DNA of 64,000 nucleotides from an uncultured Bacilli bacterium (GTDB lineage: Bacteria > Bacillota_I > Bacilli_A > RF39 > UBA660). Below the pieces are notes generated by a model. It was not told where the DNA came from. It was given only the letters and a program-made list of their open reading frames with translations, and did not search any database. Below, piece by piece: positions 33,055-42,170 of this stretch; positions within the stretch are counted from its first letter, which is position 1; the number at the start of each line of letters is the position of its first letter. Location: the NCBI GenBank assembly GCA_934129885.1, contig CAKOWU010000008.1:28879-92878 (forward strand). Reading direction: 5' to 3'. A program made the position numbers and the translations under genes.

Positions 33055-33987
33055 TTATAAACTATGACCACATAAGAAACAAGTAGTGGCTGAAGAAGAA
33101 AGTCTAGCGCCACAATTAGGACAAAATTTAGGACGTCCTTCTGCAAAAGGTACTATCGCAGGTTTTTCTTTTTCTTCTTCTTTAGGCTCTGCTTCTACAT
33201 AAGTTTCATGGGTAATTTTCCTTGCATTTACATTCAAATCAGAGTCTGTTACTTCAGCATTTCTACTATTAAATAAACTTTGATTTGAATTGTATAACGT
33301 ACTCTGAGTGTTATCTATAACATTATTCTGATTAATATCATGTACATCGTTTATTTGGTTAAAGTTATTTGGAACCGTACTATTGACTTCTGATATATTA
33401 TTTATTTGATTGTAATCATTTGATACTGGAGTATTATTCTGATTAATATCATGTACATCATTTATTTGATTAAAGTTATTTGGAACCGTACTATTGACTT
33501 CTGATATATTATTTATTTGATTAAAGTCATCAGTAAAAGAAGTCATAAGAGGTTGTTCATTTTCTTTATTGTCTTTATTATCTTTATTAAATAATATATT
33601 TTCAGCCTCTACAAAACCTTCAGTAAGATCATACTCGTTGGCTAAATATTTAGGCTTTTTAAACACAAGTTCTGGAAACTTATAAAGAGGAATAATTAAA
33701 TAAAGTACAGAGTCTTTGCTATCTTGTCCAAAATTCTCTAACAATTTTTTTATAATAATATTATAATAATATAAATTAGCGACTGGAATAAAAGTCATAT
33801 AAAATACACTTTTTTTTAAGCTTAACATATCTACCAAGAAGTATACAGTGTAAAAAGGGATATAAGCTTTCCAAGCTTTTTCTTTAGCCCTTTTTAAAAG
33901 ACTACCGATACAAATTCTAACAGTTATATAAATAACTAAATACAATACAAACAGTAAAAAGAAATATATAAAAGTACCTTCAAACAT
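33055..33987 (-). CDS. membrane protein with Asn-rich tandem repeat and C-terminal zinc ribbon
   Basis: A 310-residue protein. The N-terminus has about three membrane helices (near 4-30, 40-60 and 63-85) with an AYIPFYTVYFL segment like those of DUF5684-type membrane proteins. A low-complexity linker follows, with 37-residue repeats based on FNQINxxxxVNSTVPNN and FNQINDVHDINQNN, then a C-terminal zinc ribbon (CPNCGARLSSSATTCFLCG). The function is unknown. It is cotranscribed with rnhB, a 76-residue gene and obg. Confidence 0.7.
   Translation of the reverse strand: MFEGTFIYFFLLFVLYLVIYITVRICIGSLLKRAKEKAWKAYIPFYTVYFLVDMLSLKKSVFYMTFIPVANLYYYNIIIKKLLENFGQDSKDSVLYLIIPLYKFPELVFKKPKYLANEYDLTEGFVEAENILFNKDNKDNKENEQPLMTSFTDDFNQINNISEVNSTVPNNFNQINDVHDINQNNTPVSNDYNQINNISEVNSTVPNNFNQINDVHDINQNNVIDNTQSTLYNSNQSLFNSRNAEVTDSDLNVNARKITHETYVEAEPKEEEKEKPAIVPFAEGRPKFCPNCGARLSSSATTCFLCGHSL
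33322..33528. repeat. 111-bp tandem repeat inside the zinc-ribbon gene
   Basis: Two copies, 33322-33432 and from 33433 (the second incomplete), nearly identical, starting ATTATTCTGATTAATATCAT. Each encodes a 37-residue unit made of two related ~18-residue halves. The length is a multiple of three, so copy number can change without breaking the frame. Confidence 0.85.
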
Positions 33988-33988
33988 T

Positions 33989-34219
33989 TTATCTACCCCC
34001 TTTATTAATTCTATTTAATTTATTTAAACCAGCGATTTTGTCATTTAAAGTAATATTATTTGGATTATTAGTAATAACCTGATTTCTTTTAAAACTATCA
34101 TTTTGTTTTTGAATACTATTTCTAATATAATCTGGAGTTTGACTAAATCCTCTTTTCATAGCATTAGGAAGTTTATTCATTCTATTAAAATTATTTTGAT
34201 TATTTGAATTAATTATCAT
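33989..34219 (-). CDS. small Asn-rich hypothetical protein
   Basis: A 76-residue soluble protein rich in asparagine and lysine (NSNNQNNFNRMNKLPNAMK near the start), without recognised motif. It overlaps the end of rnhB by 11 bases and ends one base before the next gene, so it is translated in the same operon. Its asparagine richness echoes the repeat linker of the following protein. Function unknown. Confidence 0.55.
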   Translation of the reverse strand: MIINSNNQNNFNRMNKLPNAMKRGFSQTPDYIRNSIQKQNDSFKRNQVITNNPNNITLNDKIAGLNKLNRINKGGR

Positions 34220-34829
34220 TTTGTATCTCCTTTACCTTAGCCACTGGGCCATAACTAAGCCTATATCCTTCAATAAGTCCATATCTACTTATTGCTTCTA
34301 AATGTTTTTTTGTAGGATATCCCTTATGATTTCTAAAACCATATTCAGGATGTTTAGCGTCGGCTTCATACATCATTCTATCACGAGTAACTTTAGCAAT
34401 TACACTAGCCGCCGCGATAGAAGCACTTTTAGCATCTCCCTTAATAATTGGTAAAGTAGGCACATCTAACTCTAACGGCATTGCATCAGATAAAACATAC
34501 TCTACTTTTTTTTGTTTATTTACCTTATTTATTGCTATCATCATAGCCTTTTTACTAGCCTGATATATATTTATCTCGTCGATTTCTGAAGCGGATATGA
34601 CCCCAACTCCATATATAACATGATTAATTAAATAGTCATAAAACTCATCACGTTTTTTCTCTGATAATTTTTTTGAGTCATTAAGTCCCTCGAGTTTAAA
34701 ATCATGTGGGAGCATAACAGCCGCCGCGACTACAGGTCCAAACAAAGGACCTCTACCAGCTTCATCAGTACCAACAATGTTATTAATTCCCCTAGCATAT
34801 AATTCATTTTCATATTTATATAGATCCAT
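34209..34829 (-). CDS. rnhB: ribonuclease HII
   Basis: The enzyme that cuts RNA in RNA-DNA hybrids and single ribonucleotides in DNA. The 206-residue protein has the signature GTDEAGRGPLFGPVVAAAV with the catalytic D and E, LNDSKKLSEKKR, and the further aspartates in VLSDAMPL and IAKVTRDRMM. The catalytic DEDD set looks complete. First gene of the run rnhB-small protein-zinc-ribbon protein-obg. Confidence 0.96.
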   Translation of the reverse strand: MDLYKYENELYARGINNIVGTDEAGRGPLFGPVVAAAVMLPHDFKLEGLNDSKKLSEKKRDEFYDYLINHVIYGVGVISASEIDEINIYQASKKAMMIAINKVNKQKKVEYVLSDAMPLELDVPTLPIIKGDAKSASIAAASVIAKVTRDRMMYEADAKHPEYGFRNHKGYPTKKHLEAISRYGLIEGYRLSYGPVAKVKEIQNDN

Positions 34830-34896
34830 TTATATTCACCTTACAATAAATATTATATCAAAAACCGAAAGAAAAAACAGTATGTATTAATATTTT

Positions 34897-36456
34897 TTAC
34901 TCTACTTTACTATATTTACTAATAATATTTTCCGCAATTTTAAGTCCGTCCATAGCAGATGTCGTAATACCACCAGCGTATCCTGCACCCTCGCCAGCTG
35001 GATATACACCTTTAATATTAGCCTCTAATTCAGTGTTTCTCAAAATTCTAACAGGTGAGGAAGTTCTACTTTCTACAGCCGCGATTATAGCATTGTCCAT
35101 ATTGTAACCTTTTATCTTGGTATCAAAATATTTTATAGCCTCTTTTATATTATCATTAATATAACAAGGTAATATATTATTTATATCAGCAAAACTATAT
35201 TTACCTTTAAAATTTGGTTTTACCTTACCAAATGACACTGACTTTCTATTTTCCATATAATCTTTAAGCAACTGAACTGGAATGCACCCGTTGCCTTCTT
35301 TATAGGCTAAAGCCTCTAGCTCTCTTTGAAATTTAATGCCAGCAAAAGTATCGTCCCCATAATCTTCTTTAGAAACAGTAACAACAATCGCACTATTAGC
35401 GTTTTCGCCATCTCTCGCATGATTACTCATACCATTTATCGCAAGTTTTTCATTTTCTGATGAAGCATTAATCACATAACCCCCAGGGCACATACAAAAA
35501 GTATATACTCCTCTTTTATTTGTATAACTAAGTTTATAAGAAGCCGAAGGCAAATACTTATCAAACTCTCCAAATTGCGATTTATTTATAAATTCTTGTG
35601 GATGCTGAATTCTAATTCCAACCGCAAAAGGTTTACTAGTTAATTCTAAATATTTATCTAACATATAAAAAGTATCTCTTGCACTGTTACCTATAGCAAG
35701 AACTAAAATATCTGTATAAATAGTCTTGCCATTTAATATAACACCTTTGATTTTTCCATCTTCTATGATAATATCTTCAAGCACAGTATTATACATAAAA
35801 CTGCCACCATTTTCTATTATCTTATTTCGCATATTTATAATAACATTCTTAAGAATATCAGTTCCAATATGAGGTTTATTTAAATACAATATTTCTTCTG
35901 GTGCCCCGCACTCTACAAATATAGAAAAAACTTTTCGCATTCTACCATTTTTATCTTTAACTAAAGTATTTAACTTCCCGTCAGAAAAAGTTCCAGCGCC
36001 ACCTTCACCAAACTGAATATTAGAGTTAACATTTAAAATATTATCATTTACAAATTTATTTACAGTCTTTTCCCTATTTTCTACTTTTTCTCCCCTATCA
36101 ATAATAATAGGTTTATATCCCATCTCTGCCAGCAAATATCCAGAAAATAATCCTGCGGGTCCAGCACCTACAATTATCGGGCGATTTTTAAGCATGATAT
36201 TACCTTCTTTAGGATACCTATATTCTGTATCGTTTGGCATAAAAACATTATTACTAAATTTTACATTATTTTCATTCTGAAGTAATAAATCAAGTTCATA
36301 TACAAAGTATACATTATTTTTATCGCGTGCATCTACCGACTGTTTATGTATTTTATATTCTAAAACTTTATCTTTAACCTTTTTTGATGCACATCTTATA
36401 ATTTCATCACTAGTATTTTTGCTTGCAGGTACTTTTACTCCTCTAACTCTAATCAT
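34897..36456 (-). CDS. NAD(P)/FAD-dependent dehydrogenase of the YhiN-unrelated 'FAD-dependent protein' family
   Basis: A 519-residue flavoprotein. It begins MIRVRGVKVPAS, a small N-terminal domain typical of this family, followed by the Rossmann motif IIVGAGPAGLFSGYLLAE, the FGEGGAGTFSDGKLNTLVK block and the C-terminal FAD-binding GVYPAGEGAGYAGGITTSAMDGL. The substrate is unknown in this family. The ATG at 36456 follows GGAGGTAAGG; an upstream in-frame ATG (36483) lacks one. Its start overlaps the end of the preceding flavoprotein gene by 8 bases, so the two are coupled. Confidence 0.85.
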   Translation of the reverse strand: MIRVRGVKVPASKNTSDEIIRCASKKVKDKVLEYKIHKQSVDARDKNNVYFVYELDLLLQNENNVKFSNNVFMPNDTEYRYPKEGNIMLKNRPIIVGAGPAGLFSGYLLAEMGYKPIIIDRGEKVENREKTVNKFVNDNILNVNSNIQFGEGGAGTFSDGKLNTLVKDKNGRMRKVFSIFVECGAPEEILYLNKPHIGTDILKNVIINMRNKIIENGGSFMYNTVLEDIIIEDGKIKGVILNGKTIYTDILVLAIGNSARDTFYMLDKYLELTSKPFAVGIRIQHPQEFINKSQFGEFDKYLPSASYKLSYTNKRGVYTFCMCPGGYVINASSENEKLAINGMSNHARDGENANSAIVVTVSKEDYGDDTFAGIKFQRELEALAYKEGNGCIPVQLLKDYMENRKSVSFGKVKPNFKGKYSFADINNILPCYINDNIKEAIKYFDTKIKGYNMDNAIIAAVESRTSSPVRILRNTELEANIKGVYPAGEGAGYAGGITTSAMDGLKIAENIISKYSKVE

Positions 36457-37621
36457 TTGTTGCCTTACCTCCAAGCATGCCACTTATAAACGCAAAAGAT
36501 AAATTATATCCTCCGCAGTCTCCGTCAACATCGAGTAACTCACCTGTTATATATAAATCTTTTATGAGTTTAGATTCCATAGTATTCATATCTATTTCAT
36601 TTATATCAACGCCGCCTGTACATACCTGTGACTTATCAAAACTGTTTGTCCCTATAATATTTATCTTCATTTCTGATATTGCTTCGCATAATTTATATTT
36701 TTCTTTTTTAGAAAGTTCGTCATAATATTTAAGTCCATTAATACCAGCATTATTTAAAATAATTTTAATTAATTTATAATGAATAATTCCCTCTAAAAAT
36801 TCTATAATAGTTCTGCCCGTTACAATCTCACATCTCTTTTCTAAAAATTCTAATACATTATCTGTAAAAGGCATAAAATTTATTTTTAATTTAATATTTT
36901 TACCCTGGTTTAAAGAAACTAGATAACTTAAATTAAATACACATATTCCACTTACTCCGTAATCCGTAAATTGAACCTCGCCTTCTTCTTCTTTGATAAA
37001 CTCATCATTAATATATAAACTAACTTTAGCGCTTCCTCTAACACCATTCCAATCCTTTAAAAACTTCTCATCACTTTTTAACCCAGTTAAGGCAGGAAGC
37101 ACATTGTTTATTTTATGCCCAAAAGACTTGGCAATTTCATACCCTAAATCAGTACCAAATTTAGATGCTAAAGAACCACAAGCGAGAATAACCTTGTCCG
37201 CTTTTAACTCATCGTTGATGATGAAAACATCTTTTTTCTCTATCTTTGTAACAGTGTAGTCCGTAATAATATTAACGCCGCAAAGTCTAGATTCTGTTAT
37301 AAGTGCCTCTTTTATAGAAGCCGCAGACTCTGAATAAGGATAATAGTAACCGTTTTTAATTTTAGGAACTATTCCAATTTTACCAAAAAACTCTAATATT
37401 TCATTTGTATTGTTATCTATAATATCCTTTAAAAAATAATTATGATAATGACTAATATTTTGATCACTATTAAAATAATTACATTTACCATTCCCGCTTA
37501 CAAGTATTTTTTTACAAGTTTTATCATTTTTCTCAAGCAATATGACCTCATTATGGGCAGAAGCATATATCGCTGCCAGCATCCCAGAAGCGCCCGCTCC
37601 AATTACTATAACTTTACTCAT
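36449..37621 (-). CDS. BaiN/YhiN-family NAD(P)/FAD-dependent oxidoreductase
   Basis: A 390-residue HI0933-type flavoprotein. It starts MSKVIVIGAGASGMLAAIYAS (dinucleotide-binding motif), has the family VSGNGKCNYFN block, the YPYSESAASIKEAL segment and the C-terminal TGGVDINEID and GELLDVDGDCGGYNLSFAF motifs. Family members reduce double bonds of bile-acid intermediates or have unknown substrates. The start at 37621 follows GGAAGGAATGG; the longer open frame to 37765 has no credible start. Operon with the flavoprotein gene that follows. Confidence 0.88.
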   Translation of the reverse strand: MSKVIVIGAGASGMLAAIYASAHNEVILLEKNDKTCKKILVSGNGKCNYFNSDQNISHYHNYFLKDIIDNNTNEILEFFGKIGIVPKIKNGYYYPYSESAASIKEALITESRLCGVNIITDYTVTKIEKKDVFIINDELKADKVILACGSLASKFGTDLGYEIAKSFGHKINNVLPALTGLKSDEKFLKDWNGVRGSAKVSLYINDEFIKEEEGEVQFTDYGVSGICVFNLSYLVSLNQGKNIKLKINFMPFTDNVLEFLEKRCEIVTGRTIIEFLEGIIHYKLIKIILNNAGINGLKYYDELSKKEKYKLCEAISEMKINIIGTNSFDKSQVCTGGVDINEIDMNTMESKLIKDLYITGELLDVDGDCGGYNLSFAFISGMLGGKATND

Positions 37622-37885
37622 ACAACCATTCCTTCCCAAAATCATTATAACAATATCAAAAAAGGTATTATTTCTGTCACTTAAGCTAAAATCATCATAA
37701 CATACATGCGTACGCAGGTCAACTGTTTTTGAAAATAATTTTTTATTTGGCAAATTATCATACATTTTTTAACTACAACGCAAACAAACCTAATTCTCAA
37801 AGCCCATTAAGATAGCCTCTAACTTGCCTAATACCGCTTCTAGTAAACATCAAACTCATTCTAACTGTTGAATAAAAATCGGCAG

Positions 37886-37909
37886 CAAAAAAGAAGTTAT
37901 TACACTTCT
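37886..37909 (-). terminator. terminator of the RNase J gene
   Basis: Minus-strand AGAAGT-GTAATA-ACTTCT followed by TTTTTG; overlaps the stop. Confidence 0.75.
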
Positions 37910-39546
37910 CCAATTACAATAAGTACCATAGGTTTACATTCTGTCTGTTCATAAAGATATTTACCAACTTTATCTCTAATACCAGATTTTATTTTAGCAA
38001 AATCAACATAATTAGTTTTAGTATGTTCTTTTATAACCTCTAATGATATTTTTTCTGTTTCCTTTATTAAATCAATATTATCTTTAACAAAAATAAATCC
38101 TCTAGTAAGTATCTCTGGTCCCGCAAGTATTTCCTTTGACTTCTTATCAAGAGTAGCTGTAATAATTACTATACCATTATCACTAAGCATCTCCCTATCT
38201 TTAAGTACAAGTTCTCCGACATCTCCTGCGGCAGTACCATCTATTAAAATATCATCAACAGGAACTTTATATCCCTTGTCTACTAGCTTACCATTTTCAA
38301 AGTACGCAACCTCGCCATTTAATTTAAGCAAGATATCTTCTTCTTTCATACCTGCTTTTTTAGCGGCATTAGCGTTTGCGACTTGATGACGGTATTCACC
38401 TATTACAGGCATATAATATTTAGGGCGCATTAAATCAAGCATTAGCATTAAATCTTCTGATGACGCATGATGTGAAGGAAACTTTTTACTACTAAGTTCT
38501 ACAACGTTTGCCCCAATCCTAGCAATATTATCTTCTATTTTAGTTGCTGTATGTTCCATACCATCATATACTGGAGATGCAAACACAACTGTATCTTCTT
38601 TATTTATAGTTATAAACTTATCGTATCCTCTCAAAATTCTCTTTAAATTAGAAAAAGGTTTTTCTCTCTCGTCAGATACTAATACAACTACCTTAGGATC
38701 TGTTACATGATGGATATTGTATATTCGCTTTTTATCAAATTTAATATAATTCATATCAATAGACTTTAAAATCAAATTTTCAAGAGCTTTACCCATAATT
38801 ACAACTTTTCTGTCAGTGAGCATTACTTCATTAAATAACTCCTGAATACGATGTAACTGTGCCTGATAAATATTATATAATATTCTTCCGTCGTAGTGAT
38901 TTAATATTTCTGACACCATTCTACTAGTTCTGTGAGCAGGTGAAGTAAAGCCTTGCTTATCAGCATATAATGACTCTGAAAGTAAACAAAGAACACCTTG
39001 TTTTCCTACGTATGCAAGTTTACCAATATCTGTTTTGTATGCTCCTAACATAGTAGAATCAAACATAAAGTTACCAGTGTAGAAAATCGCACCGTCTTTA
39101 GTATTGATTACATAACCAACTGCATCTGGAACAGTATGTGTAAGCGATATTGGAAACACGCTAACCTTGCCAAAACTAATTTTTTTATGAGGAGTTATCT
39201 CTACTAAACTGTCAAGCGGTAACTTCTCTTCCGATAATTCATCTTTAATAATTTCTAATGTAAATTTAGTACCATAAACTTTTATTTTAGGAATATCTTT
39301 AAGTATATCACACAAAGCGCCCATATGTTCTTGATGACCATGTGTTATAAAAATTCCTTTTATTCTTTTTATATTCGTTTTAATATAATCATAATTTGGA
39401 ATTATGTAGTCTACGCCAAGCATCTTATCATCAGCATATTTAAGCCCAGCATCTAATATAAATATATCTTTATCAACTTCTACGACATACATATTTTTTC
39501 CGTTTTCATTTTGCCCACCTAAGGCAAATATTTTAATTTTACTCAT
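37900..39546 (-). CDS. RNase J homologue with altered metal-binding residues (J2-like)
   Basis: A 548-residue metallo-beta-lactamase/beta-CASP RNase J family protein. Active RNase J has HGHEDH, TGDFKFD and HGEYR; here the segments are HGHQEH (69-74), TGNFMFD (158-163) and IGEYR (382-386), so a metal-binding Asp is Glu, another Asp is Asn, and a His is Ile. The His in THTVPD is kept. RNase J2 proteins of Bacillota also lack part of this set and act as partners of RNase J1, which fits here. Monocistronic, with its own terminator. It is probably weakly active or structural. Confidence 0.85.
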   Translation of the reverse strand: MSKIKIFALGGQNENGKNMYVVEVDKDIFILDAGLKYADDKMLGVDYIIPNYDYIKTNIKRIKGIFITHGHQEHMGALCDILKDIPKIKVYGTKFTLEIIKDELSEEKLPLDSLVEITPHKKISFGKVSVFPISLTHTVPDAVGYVINTKDGAIFYTGNFMFDSTMLGAYKTDIGKLAYVGKQGVLCLLSESLYADKQGFTSPAHRTSRMVSEILNHYDGRILYNIYQAQLHRIQELFNEVMLTDRKVVIMGKALENLILKSIDMNYIKFDKKRIYNIHHVTDPKVVVLVSDEREKPFSNLKRILRGYDKFITINKEDTVVFASPVYDGMEHTATKIEDNIARIGANVVELSSKKFPSHHASSEDLMLMLDLMRPKYYMPVIGEYRHQVANANAAKKAGMKEEDILLKLNGEVAYFENGKLVDKGYKVPVDDILIDGTAAGDVGELVLKDREMLSDNGIVIITATLDKKSKEILAGPEILTRGFIFVKDNIDLIKETEKISLEVIKEHTKTNYVDFAKIKSGIRDKVGKYLYEQTECKPMVLIVIGEV

Positions 39547-39590
39547 TTTTTCTCCTTTCTTTTTATGTGAACTTGCTTAAACATTATAAC

Positions 39591-39618
39591 AAAAATAGGT
39601 TTAAAAAGCAAACCTATT
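39591..39618 (-). terminator. terminator after the BspA-like pseudogene
   Basis: Minus-strand AATAGGTTT-GCTTTTT-AAACCTATT followed by TTTG. Confidence 0.75.
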
Positions 39619-39628
39619 AAAGATACTA

Positions 39629-40540
39629 CTAATTGGTACCTGTCCAGTTCATAGTAGCAGTAGTACTGCTCCATGGTGCGCCATCTATAGCATTTTCTTT
39701 TCTATTTATAGTTATTGTTTTTAAATTAGGGGTACTGTAAAAAGCATTTTCGCCAATTTTCCCTACACTAGAAGGAATAGTTACGTGGCTCACACTACCT
39801 TGCCAAAAAGCACTGCCAGCAATGTTTCTTACTCCCTCTTCCAGTACTATATTTTGTATCAAACTATTTGTAAAGCATGCATAATCAATTGTTTTTACAA
39901 TAGATGGTACTATAAGTTCTGTACCACCTACATCGTCAAAGGCTCTTTGTCCAAGTGTAGTTATCGTACTAGGAATAATTAAACTATCTATATTTTTACC
40001 AGCATAAGAATTTAATGTTGTATAATCTATGGAGCCATCACTATTTCTACCATATATTATAGCACTATCATCTTTTAAATTATTAGACGCAAATACTTCA
40101 AAACCCATTTTTATTAAATTACTACTTAATTTTACTTTAGTTATTTGGTTATATTCAAATGCTCTACCCCTTATATATGTAATTGTATCAGGCATTGTAA
40201 TACTTGTTATATTTTTATTAGTAAAAGGTCAATAAGCACAAAAGCCAGTAGTACAACTAAAATTCCAATTACCATCAGCAATTCTAGTAACAGTAAGTCC
40301 TCTTATAGTTGACGGAATATTTACCTCACTTCCGCATGTTTTATCATAATCAGTTATAGTTACTGTACCATCTCCATTATCAGATACTTTATATACATTA
40401 CCTTTCGCAGATAAACTTATATTTGTACTAAAGGATGCATAACCAATAGACAAAAATATTAAGACTGTAAATAAACTTAATATAATTATTTTTCTTTGAC
40501 GTTTTATCTCTCTTCTATGTAATCTTTTTCTCCGTCTCAT
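39629..40540 (-). pseudogene. BspA-like leucine-rich-repeat surface protein, interrupted by an in-frame TGA
   Basis: One reading frame of ~303 codons is broken by TGA at 40231-40229. The upstream part (40540-40232) has a basic N-terminus and one membrane helix (IIILSLFTVLIFLSIGYASF) then NIPSTIRGLTVTRIAD. After the TGA the frame goes on as PFTNKNITSITMPDTITYI and runs through BspA-type repeats (LIIPSTITTLGQRAFDD, VTIPSSVGKIGENAFYS) to an NWTGTN end. Since TGA is a stop elsewhere here, it is a nonsense mutation or a sequence error. The second part has no good ribosome-binding site. Such proteins are surface-displayed ligands. Confidence 0.8.
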
Positions 40541-40639
40541 TTTATTACCTCAACTAAAATGAACGTATAATATGCAGTTATACGATAATCCTTATTTATA
40601 AATTTCCTAGTATACGGTCAAATATACTTTACTAGAATA

Positions 40640-41524
40640 TTATTTTTCTGTTTTTAATTCCTCGATATCTTTCTTTGACAGGCCTGTGCATTTAATGATA
40701 GTATTTACTGGCAAATGCTCCTTCAACATATTTTTTGCGGTTTCAAGTCTAGCCTTTTTGTCTCCAATTTCTTCACCATTGGCAAAATAAGTATTTCGAG
40801 TTTTCTCCTCGTCTTCCTCTTTGGTCATGAATTCTATAAAATCAGAATTATTATTAATCTCTTTTACACTCTTTACAAACTCTTTCATAATCTTATCTCC
40901 ATTCGCATCTAATTGTTCTAATTCCTCTTTATTCAATGCAAGCATCGCCACATGAAAGTACTTGCTTTTACCATTATTATACCATGGCCTAAGTGTTTTA
41001 GACCCATTAAATTCTATGATTTTAAATTTCGTTGAATACTCAAGGCCTGTTTCCTTATCAGTAAGAACGTATACGGCTTTTTCTGGATAGTAAGCAGGCA
41101 GACCATAAGTAAAGTTTATGAGTATTACTTCATCTACGTTTTTATAATCATTCCCAGCCTTTATAGTATTAGAAAAAAGAGTACAAAGATATAGAAGTCC
41201 TTTTTCGTGCTGGCCATCATAAAAAGATGAGTTCATTTCTAAAATCGCATGTCTACCACCTTCCAAAGTAGCCATGACATCTACCCTTTGTTTTTTTGAC
41301 CACACGCTTTTATAAGGTAACTCTAAAATATTAGAATCAAGTACAGTTACCTTTTCTTCCATGGACATATCTAAATAGAATTTTAATAAGTTCTTTCTTC
41401 CTACAAACATAGCCTTGAATACAGAGTCCGCTAGTGGTTTATAGAATACGGTTCCGTCTGATAACACCTCCTTTATTTTAATATTTTTTGTATCCATTTT
41501 TTTCGTGTTTTTAACACTATTCAT
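40640..41524 (-). CDS. Rpn/PD-(D/E)XK nuclease family transposase
   Basis: A 294-residue protein of the family annotated as Rpn recombination-promoting nuclease or PD-(D/E)XK transposase. The core reads KQRVDVMATLEGGRHAILEMN, with D and E-x-N in the nuclease position, preceded by FKAMFVGRKNLLKFYLD and followed by FYDGQHEKGLLYLC. The C-terminal tail EEKTRNTYFANGEEIGDKKARLETAKNMLKE and NTIIKCTGLSKKDIEEL is typical. It is flanked by two broken BspA-like genes, which suggests a role in local rearrangement. GGAGGAAGAT ribosome-binding site. Confidence 0.85.
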   Translation of the reverse strand: MNSVKNTKKMDTKNIKIKEVLSDGTVFYKPLADSVFKAMFVGRKNLLKFYLDMSMEEKVTVLDSNILELPYKSVWSKKQRVDVMATLEGGRHAILEMNSSFYDGQHEKGLLYLCTLFSNTIKAGNDYKNVDEVILINFTYGLPAYYPEKAVYVLTDKETGLEYSTKFKIIEFNGSKTLRPWYNNGKSKYFHVAMLALNKEELEQLDANGDKIMKEFVKSVKEINNNSDFIEFMTKEEDEEKTRNTYFANGEEIGDKKARLETAKNMLKEHLPVNTIIKCTGLSKKDIEELKTEK

Positions 41525-41744
41525 AATCTTATCTTCCTCCTTTCAAAAAAATGAATACAGTCCCTTTTTACTCATGCGCTACTCCATTAATTAGCACCTT
41601 TTTATTTAGGGGAACACTCCTTTTATTCTCCCTCACTAGTAATATATTGTGTTTATTCGCAAATTTCTTTTTTGTTTTGAAATTTTTTCACTTTTTTTGC
41701 CTTTGGACATATATTTTAGATATTTCTACTTTTGGTGTAGTTAA
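41525..41744. other. Rpn leader region with dispersed repeat copy
   Basis: About 220 bases with no supported gene. The part 41634-41692 (CTCCCTCAC..., TTTATTCGCAAATTTC, GTTTTGAAATTTTTTCA) resembles 13480-13525. Confidence 0.5.
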
Positions 41745-41778
41745 CAAAAAGACATTAAATGTATGTTTCTAATGTCTT
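41745..41778 (-). terminator. terminator after the second BspA-like remnant
   Basis: Minus-strand AAGACATTA-N12-TAATGTCTT followed by TTTG. Confidence 0.75.
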
Positions 41779-41793
41779 ATTATAAAAATATGT

Positions 41794-42109
41794 TTAATTA
41801 TTACCAGTCCAATTTACTGTAGCATTTGTGGCATCCCAAAGGGGCATTTCCTACAGTTCCTTCTTTTCGTTTTATATTAATCGTTTTTAAAGCCACATTT
41901 TGAGAAAAAATATTATTTCCAATCCTCTTAATTGTACTTGGAATAGTAACCGAAGTAAAAGAATTATTTTGAAAAACATTATCCGAAATTATTTCTATTC
42001 CTTCATTCAAAGTTAAATTTTTGATAAAAGAATTGGCAAACGCAAAAGATAAAGTATCAAGTTTTTGATAATATATACCCTTCATTATATGCCATAATCA
42101 AATATGCAT
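41794..42109 (-). pseudogene. BspA-like C-terminal remnant with frameshift, behind a truncated gene start
   Basis: On the minus strand the frame from 42085 encodes BspA-type repeats (LTLNEGIEIISDNVFQNNSF, VTIPSTIKRIGNNIFSQ) then TINIKRKEGTVGNAP. At the AAA of 41838-41840 (TTT in the gene) one extra base shifts the frame; skipping it gives WDATNATVNWTGNN and a stop at 41796-41794, matching the NWTG end of the paralogue at 39629. Just upstream, 42109 starts MKHAYLIMAYNEGYILSKT with a GAGGT site, then stops; this looks like the first residues of a glycosyltransferase gene. The locus is a scar of rearrangement. Confidence 0.65.
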
Positions 42110-42132
42110 GTTTCATAAATACCTCTTTCTAC

Positions 42133-42160
42133 AAAAAGAAACCCTCAAATATAAGAGTTT
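42133..42160 (-). terminator. terminator of the 42171-45427 operon
   Basis: Minus-strand AGAAACTC...GAGGGTTTCT (with a two-base bulge) followed by TTTTTG. Confidence 0.6.
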
Positions 42161-42170
42161 CTAACTGTAA

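Noticed and set aside
33322..33528. CRISPR-like spacing in the 111-bp repeat
   Set aside because: Only two contiguous copies without spacers, in a coding frame. No cas genes in the window.
40229..40231. TGA read as Trp (Mollicutes-type code) to explain the broken BspA gene
   Set aside because: Long frames elsewhere use TGG for Trp and hold no internal TGA, and TGA ends the gene at 1819-1821. The code is standard bacterial.
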